Shown here one piece after another: positions 60,082 to 64,000 of a stretch of DNA of 64,000 nt. Each line of letters opens with the position of its first letter. The stretch's first letter is position 1. A program made the position numbers and the translations under genes. The DNA is from Pseudomonas sp. GCEP-101 (GTDB lineage Bacteria; Pseudomonadota; Gammaproteobacteria; Pseudomonadales; Pseudomonadaceae). The stretch spans positions 5,898,965-5,962,964 of the forward strand of contig NZ_CP104011.1 in NCBI RefSeq assembly GCF_025133575.1, written 5' to 3'. Below the pieces are notes generated by a model, which saw nothing but the letters and a program-made list of their open reading frames with translations, was not told where the DNA came from and made no database searches.

Positions 60082-60830
60082 CAGATTACTTTCGCCTCGT
60101 TCTTCAGTTTCTCGACCAGTTCGGCAACGGACTTGACCTTGATACCGGCGCTACGGGCAGCCGGCGCTTCGACTTTCACGGTCTTCACGGTGGAAGCGGT
60201 GGAAACGCCCAGGGCGTCCGGGGTCACCACGTCCAGCGGTTTCTTCTTCGCCTTCATGATGTTGGGCAGCGACGCGTAGCGCGGCTCGTTCAGGCGCAGG
60301 TCGGTGGTCACGATCGCCGGCAGGTTCAGGGCAACGGTCTGCAGGCCGCCGTCGATTTCACGGGTGACGTTGACCTTGTCGCCAGCTACTTCCACCTTGG
60401 AGGCGAAGGTGCCCTGCGCGTAGCCAGTCAGTGCAGCCAGCATCTGGCCGGTCTGGTTGTTGTCGCTGTCGATGGCCTGCTTGCCGAGGATGACCAACTG
60501 CGGCTGCTCTTTATCGACGATGGCTTTCAGGGCCTTGGCGACAGCCAGGGAATTCAGTTCGTCGTTGGATTCGACGAGGATGGCGCGATCAGCACCCAAC
60601 GCCAGCGCGGTACGCAGTTGCTCCTGGGCAGCGGTCGGGCCGACGGAAACCGCAACGATCTCGGTGGCGACGCCTTTCTCTTTCAGGCGGACGGCCTCTT
60701 CCACGGCGATTTCGCAGAAGGGGTTCATGGACATCTTGACGTTGGCGAGATCGACGCCGGAGTTGTCCGCCTTGACGCGGACCTTGACGTTATAGTCAAC
60801 CACTCGTTTGACAGCTACAAGAACCTTCAT
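60081..60830 (-). CDS. etfB: Electron transfer flavoprotein beta subunit
   Basis: A 249-residue ETF subunit that holds AMP. It begins MKVLVAVKRVVDYNVKV and contains the signature VEEAVRLKEKG and LGKQAIDSDNNQTGQMLAALTG, including the recognition-loop region that contacts partner dehydrogenases. The ATG at 60830 is the family start. The promoter region is shared with the divergent ETF dehydrogenase gene and contains a PsrA-like site. Confidence 0.97.
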   Translation of the reverse strand: MKVLVAVKRVVDYNVKVRVKADNSGVDLANVKMSMNPFCEIAVEEAVRLKEKGVATEIVAVSVGPTAAQEQLRTALALGADRAILVESNDELNSLAVAKALKAIVDKEQPQLVILGKQAIDSDNNQTGQMLAALTGYAQGTFASKVEVAGDKVNVTREIDGGLQTVALNLPAIVTTDLRLNEPRYASLPNIMKAKKKPLDVVTPDALGVSTASTVKTVKVEAPAARSAGIKVKSVAELVEKLKNEAKVI

Positions 60831-61173
60831 GGATTCCTCGTTATTCTCCGGTGAATAGGAATGTCGCCAGACAGGCCTGGCTGGTAGTGCACGCCATCTG
60901 CGACTACATCCAGCGCAACGCGACCGCAAAACCGCAGGTATCTTGACCGCATCGACCGGGCGGGTCAATACACGAAAATACCCCTTCATAAGCCGCGGAC
61001 CCCGATTCTATCAGGGTTACGCGCGATTCAAACAAACGTTTGTATTGTGACCGATAAAGGGTTTAGATATAGCAACAGGTCTAGCTATAATGCGCCCCGC
61101 TCTTACTGGGTGGGGGCACGCCCATCCCAATACCTACAAAATGCCCAGAGCCTTGATTCAGGAGAGATCGATA
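60831..61173. other. etfB / ETF dehydrogenase divergent promoter region
   Basis: A 343-base non-coding region. On the minus strand TTTGAA (61032-61027), a 16-base spacer and TAGAAT (61010-61005) form a possible etfBA promoter. On the plus strand TATAAT (61086-61091) could serve the ETF dehydrogenase, with TTTAGA 18 bases upstream. The PsrA-like palindrome lies between them. Confidence 0.55.
61029..61042. promoter_or_regulatory. Candidate PsrA operator
   Basis: CAAACAAACGTTTG fits the PsrA consensus (G/C)AAAC-N2-4-GTTT(G/C) exactly, with a 4-base centre. It overlaps the -35 of the putative etfBA promoter. PsrA is a TetR-type fatty acid sensor of Pseudomonas known to control electron-transfer flavoprotein genes. 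Confidence 0.7.
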
Positions 61174-62829
61174 GTGGAACGCGAATTTATGGAATTCGAC
61201 GTCGTCATCGTCGGCGCCGGCCCTGCCGGTCTGTCCGCCGCATGCCGACTGAAACAGAAGGCCGCCGACGCCGGTCAGGAAATCAGCGTCTGTGTGGTCG
61301 AGAAGGGTTCCGAAGTGGGCGCCCACATTCTCTCGGGCGCCGTGTTCGAGCCCCGCGCGCTGAACGAGCTGTTCCCCAACTGGAAGGAACTCGAAGCGCC
61401 GCTCAACACCCCCGTCAAGCGCGACGACATCTATGTGCTCAAGAGCCCGGAAGCGGCGGCCAAGGTGCCGAACTTCTTCGTGCCCAAGACCATGCACAAC
61501 GAAGGCAACTACATCATCTCCCTGGGCAACCTGTGCCGCTGGCTGGCCCAGCAGGCCGAAGGCCTGGGCGTCGAGATCTACCCGGGCTTTGCCGCCCAGG
61601 AAGCACTGATCGACGAGAATGGCGTAGTGCGCGGCATCATCACCGGTGACCTGGGCGTCGACCGCGAAGGCAACCCGAAAGAGGGGTACTACACCCCCGG
61701 CATGGAGCTGCGCGCCAAGTACACCCTGTTCGCCGAAGGCTGCCGTGGCCACATCGGCAAGCAACTGATCAAGAAGTACAAGCTCGACAGCGAAGCCGAC
61801 GCCCAGCACTACGGCATCGGCATCAAGGAAATCTGGGATATCGACCCGTCCAAGCACGAGCAGGGCCTGGTGGTGCACACCGCCGGCTGGCCGCTGAACG
61901 ACGACAACCCGGGCGGCTCCTTCCTTTATCACCTGGAAAACAACCAGGTGGTGGTCGGCCTGATCATCGACCTGTCCTACACCAACCCGCACCTGTCGCC
62001 GTTCGACGAGTTCCAGCGCTACAAGCACCACCCGGTGATCAAGCAGTACCTGGAAGGTGGCAAGCGCGTGGCCTATGGCGCTCGCGCCATCTGCAAGGGC
62101 GGCCTGAACTCGCTGCCGAAGATGGTCTTCCCCGGCGGCGCGCTGATCGGTTGCGACCTGGGCACCCTGAACTTCGCCAAGATCAAGGGCAGCCACACCG
62201 CCATGAAGTCCGGCATGCTGGCCGCCGACTCGGTGGCCGAAGCGCTGTTCGCCGGCCGCGAAGGCGGCGACGTGCTGAACAACTACGTCGATGCGTTCAA
62301 GGGCAGCTGGCTGTACGACGAGTTGTTCCGCAGCCGTAACTTCGGCGCGGCGATGCACAAGTTCGGCGCCATCGGTGGCGGTGCGTTCAACTTCATCGAC
62401 CAGAACATCTTCGGCGGCAAGATCCCGTTCACCCTGCACGATACGACCCCGGACTACGCGACCCTGAAGAAGGCCAGCGAAGCGCCGAAGATCGACTATC
62501 CGAAGCCGGACGGCAAAATCAGTTTCGACAAGCTCTCCTCGGTGTTCCTGTCCAACACCAACCACGAGGAAGACCAGCCGATCCACCTGAAGCTGACCGA
62601 CCCCAACACCCCGATCGAGAAGAACCTGCCGCTCTACGACGAGCCCGCGCAGCGTTACTGCCCGGCCGGCGTGTACGAAGTGGTGAGCAACGACGACGGC
62701 AGCAAGCGCTTCCAGATCAACGCCCAGAACTGCGTACACTGCAAGACCTGCGACATCAAGGACCCGGCCCAGAACATCACCTGGGTTGCCCCGGAAGGCA
62801 CCGGTGGTCCGAACTACCCCAACATGTAA
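61174..62829 (+). CDS. Electron transfer flavoprotein-ubiquinone oxidoreductase
   Basis: A 551-residue membrane-associated flavoprotein that oxidises ETF and reduces ubiquinone. The FAD motif GAGPAG is at 14-19. A membrane-surface quinone region is in the middle (GGLNSLPKMVFPGGALIGCD). A C-terminal 4Fe-4S cluster is ligated by C496, C520, C523 and C526. The GTG at 61174, with GGAGAG eight bases upstream, gives VEREFMEFDVV, the expected N-terminus and a length of 551; an in-frame ATG at 61090 coincides with the -10 region. Confidence 0.96.
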   Translation: MEREFMEFDVVIVGAGPAGLSAACRLKQKAADAGQEISVCVVEKGSEVGAHILSGAVFEPRALNELFPNWKELEAPLNTPVKRDDIYVLKSPEAAAKVPNFFVPKTMHNEGNYIISLGNLCRWLAQQAEGLGVEIYPGFAAQEALIDENGVVRGIITGDLGVDREGNPKEGYYTPGMELRAKYTLFAEGCRGHIGKQLIKKYKLDSEADAQHYGIGIKEIWDIDPSKHEQGLVVHTAGWPLNDDNPGGSFLYHLENNQVVVGLIIDLSYTNPHLSPFDEFQRYKHHPVIKQYLEGGKRVAYGARAICKGGLNSLPKMVFPGGALIGCDLGTLNFAKIKGSHTAMKSGMLAADSVAEALFAGREGGDVLNNYVDAFKGSWLYDELFRSRNFGAAMHKFGAIGGGAFNFIDQNIFGGKIPFTLHDTTPDYATLKKASEAPKIDYPKPDGKISFDKLSSVFLSNTNHEEDQPIHLKLTDPNTPIEKNLPLYDEPAQRYCPAGVYEVVSNDDGSKRFQINAQNCVHCKTCDIKDPAQNITWVAPEGTGGPNYPNM

Positions 62830-62846
62830 GAACGTTGGCGGTAACG

Positions 62847-62873
62847 AAAAAGGCTCCCTCGGGAGCCTTTTTT
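62847..62873 (+). terminator. Terminator of ETF dehydrogenase gene
   Basis: Stem AAAAAGGCTCCC / GGGAGCCTTTTT with a 2-base loop and trailing T, 17 bases after the stop. Confidence 0.9.
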
Positions 62874-62936
62874 GCAGGTTCGAAAAAGTTGTAGCGAAGC
62901 CGTAACCGAACTACCGGACGCGTACCGACCGCCGGG

Positions 62937-63515
62937 TCACGGCTGCGGCGCGATGGGGAAGAACTCCCCCGAACTCCAGACACCCAGCCATTCAACGCCG
63001 TCGATCATGCGTGGAACCGCCAGTTCCACCAACTGGTAGAACACGTTGCGGTGGATCAGCGCCTCCAGGTTTACCCGCACCAGCACGTAGGGCGACGGCT
63101 CCTGGGTCTGCGGGTCCAGCTCGACACGGATCGGATGCGCGGCATCGGCCACCACGTCGTCCTCGACATTGGTGGTGAAGCGCAGCACCTGCTGTTCGCC
63201 CTCCCCTTCGACCGCGAGGGTTACTGCGACGAAGGGCGCGTCATCCACGGTGATGCCGCATTTCTCCACCGGCGTCACGAGGAAATACTCGTCGCCGTCG
63301 CGGCGGATGATGGTGGAGAACAGCCGCACCATCGGCTTGCGACCGATCGGCGTGCCCAGGTAATACCAGGTGCCGTCGCGGGCGATGCGCATATCGATAT
63401 CGCCGCAGCAATCGGGGTTCCACAGATGCACCGGCGGCAGTCCCTTGTCCTTGCTGGCGGGAATCTGCGCCAGCAGGTTGCCGGCCCGGTCCGATTGGCT
63501 CTGTGGATCAGTCAT
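62937..63515 (-). CDS. DUF1285 family protein
   Basis: A 192-residue soluble protein. Recognisable family blocks are PPVHLWNPDCCGDIDMRIARDG, TWYYLGTPIGRKPMVRLFST and NVFYQLVELAV. DUF1285 proteins have a beta-rich fold and no proven function. Its start overlaps the 3' end of the upstream gene by 4 bases, so the two are coupled. Confidence 0.88.
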   Translation of the reverse strand: MTDPQSQSDRAGNLLAQIPASKDKGLPPVHLWNPDCCGDIDMRIARDGTWYYLGTPIGRKPMVRLFSTIIRRDGDEYFLVTPVEKCGITVDDAPFVAVTLAVEGEGEQQVLRFTTNVEDDVVADAAHPIRVELDPQTQEPSPYVLVRVNLEALIHRNVFYQLVELAVPRMIDGVEWLGVWSSGEFFPIAPQP

Positions 63516-64000
63516 TGGTACTCCTCTCGCGTCTTCACCCCCAGCAGGCTGCGGGCATAGTCTTCCAGCGGGCGCCCGATCAGGTCCTCGGGGCTGGCGT
63601 CATAGAATGTCAGAAAACCGCCGCGGCTGCGGATGGTCGCGCTGTCCACCAGGTAGCGGTTGTCGGTTTCGATCAGCATCACCTGGATCACGCTGCGGTC
63701 GCGGCCCACGGCATTATCGGTGTCTTCGTACTGCTCGTAGGTCCCGGCATTGTCCTCCCCACGGGCGAAGCGCGTATACAGCAGATAATTGGCGCCTGCC
63801 GCGCGAGCCTCCTGCATCGCCCCCTCCAGCCCGAGCGGACTCTTGGCCCGGCGCACCAGCGGGAAGTACTGGACGAAGCCGTTGAATGCCTCCTCTGCCA
63901 CCACGTTGGGCCGCGCATAGGGATGGCCGGGCGGCACGAACGGCCCCTGGGCGATGTAGATGAAGGAGTCCTGCTGCAGGCGCCAGTTCGAGGTGCGGCG
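63512..64000 (-). CDS. DUF4823 family protein, N-terminus beyond window
   Basis: The last 162 codons of a gene that enters from the right edge; the frame is open from base 64000. The visible part includes RRTSNWRLQQDSFIYIAQGP, YLLYTRFARGEDN and DTDNAVGRDRSVIQVMLIET. It resembles the DUF4823 lipoprotein family; the signal/lipobox would be outside the window. It overlaps the DUF1285 gene by 4 bases. Confidence 0.82.
   Translation of the reverse strand, partial: RRTSNWRLQQDSFIYIAQGPFVPPGHPYARPNVVAEEAFNGFVQYFPLVRRAKSPLGLEGAMQEARAAGANYLLYTRFARGEDNAGTYEQYEDTDNAVGRDRSVIQVMLIETDNRYLVDSATIRSRGGFLTFYDASPEDLIGRPLEDYARSLLGVKTREEYQ

Overview
The window reads as the chromosome of a high-GC Pseudomonas from the P. 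aeruginosa lineage, for example the P. citronellolis / P. knackmussii / P. nitroreducens group. Evidence is the OprI murein lipoprotein, an EF-P with Arg32 beside its rhamnosyltransferase EarP, a FabV enoyl reductase, TgpA, a full acyclic-terpene (atu) cluster, and a gene order that I recall as matching PAO1 PA2846 to PA2956 with pieces missing. The species assignment is inference. No phage, insertion sequence, integrase or CRISPR array is visible. It is mainly housekeeping and catabolic chromosome, and coding is dense on both strands.

Layout. 1-3.9 kb: two LysR regulators flank a TauE/SafE exporter, then the peroxide pair ohrR/ohr. 4-6.7 kb: earP-efp, tRNA-Ser(GGA) and oprI. 6.8-13.7 kb: L,D-transpeptidase, tesA head to head with a YbbA/YbbP-type ABC system, greB and thpR. 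13.7-21 kb: LysR/YeiH pair, DoxX, mltF, tatD, a chemoreceptor and an Mpo1-like protein. 21.1-23.2 kb: a periplasmic molybdopterin-fold protein tightly linked to a membrane diguanylate cyclase. 23.2-28.9 kb: a minus-strand block with thioesterase, CHAD, tgpA, DUF58 and MoxR genes. 29-36.3 kb: LysR, PACE efflux protein, pyrF, the ethanolamine genes eat-eutB-eutC, a DUF2897 micro-protein and a CPBP protease.

36.6-49.4 kb: atuR is divergent from atuABCDEFGH, the route from citronellol/geraniol derivatives through geranyl-CoA carboxylation. This is the most interesting region. It has two mirror-image AtuR operators, A-rich Crc/Hfq-type motifs overlapping several start codons, and palindromic repeats in nearly every gene junction. 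49.9-56.6 kb: a Pro/Ala-rich lipoprotein, an ECF sigma/anti-sigma pair, a MocR regulator, a LuxR-type regulator with Glu at the phospho-acceptor position, and a three-gene envelope operon. 56.7-64 kb: alpha/beta hydrolase, fabV, etfBA divergent from the ETF dehydrogenase across a PsrA-like operator, then DUF1285 and a truncated DUF4823 gene.

Functional links: EtfAB and the ETF:quinone oxidoreductase would receive electrons from acyl-CoA dehydrogenases such as AtuD. OprI, the L,D-transpeptidase and MltF all act on murein. EarP modifies the neighbouring EF-P.
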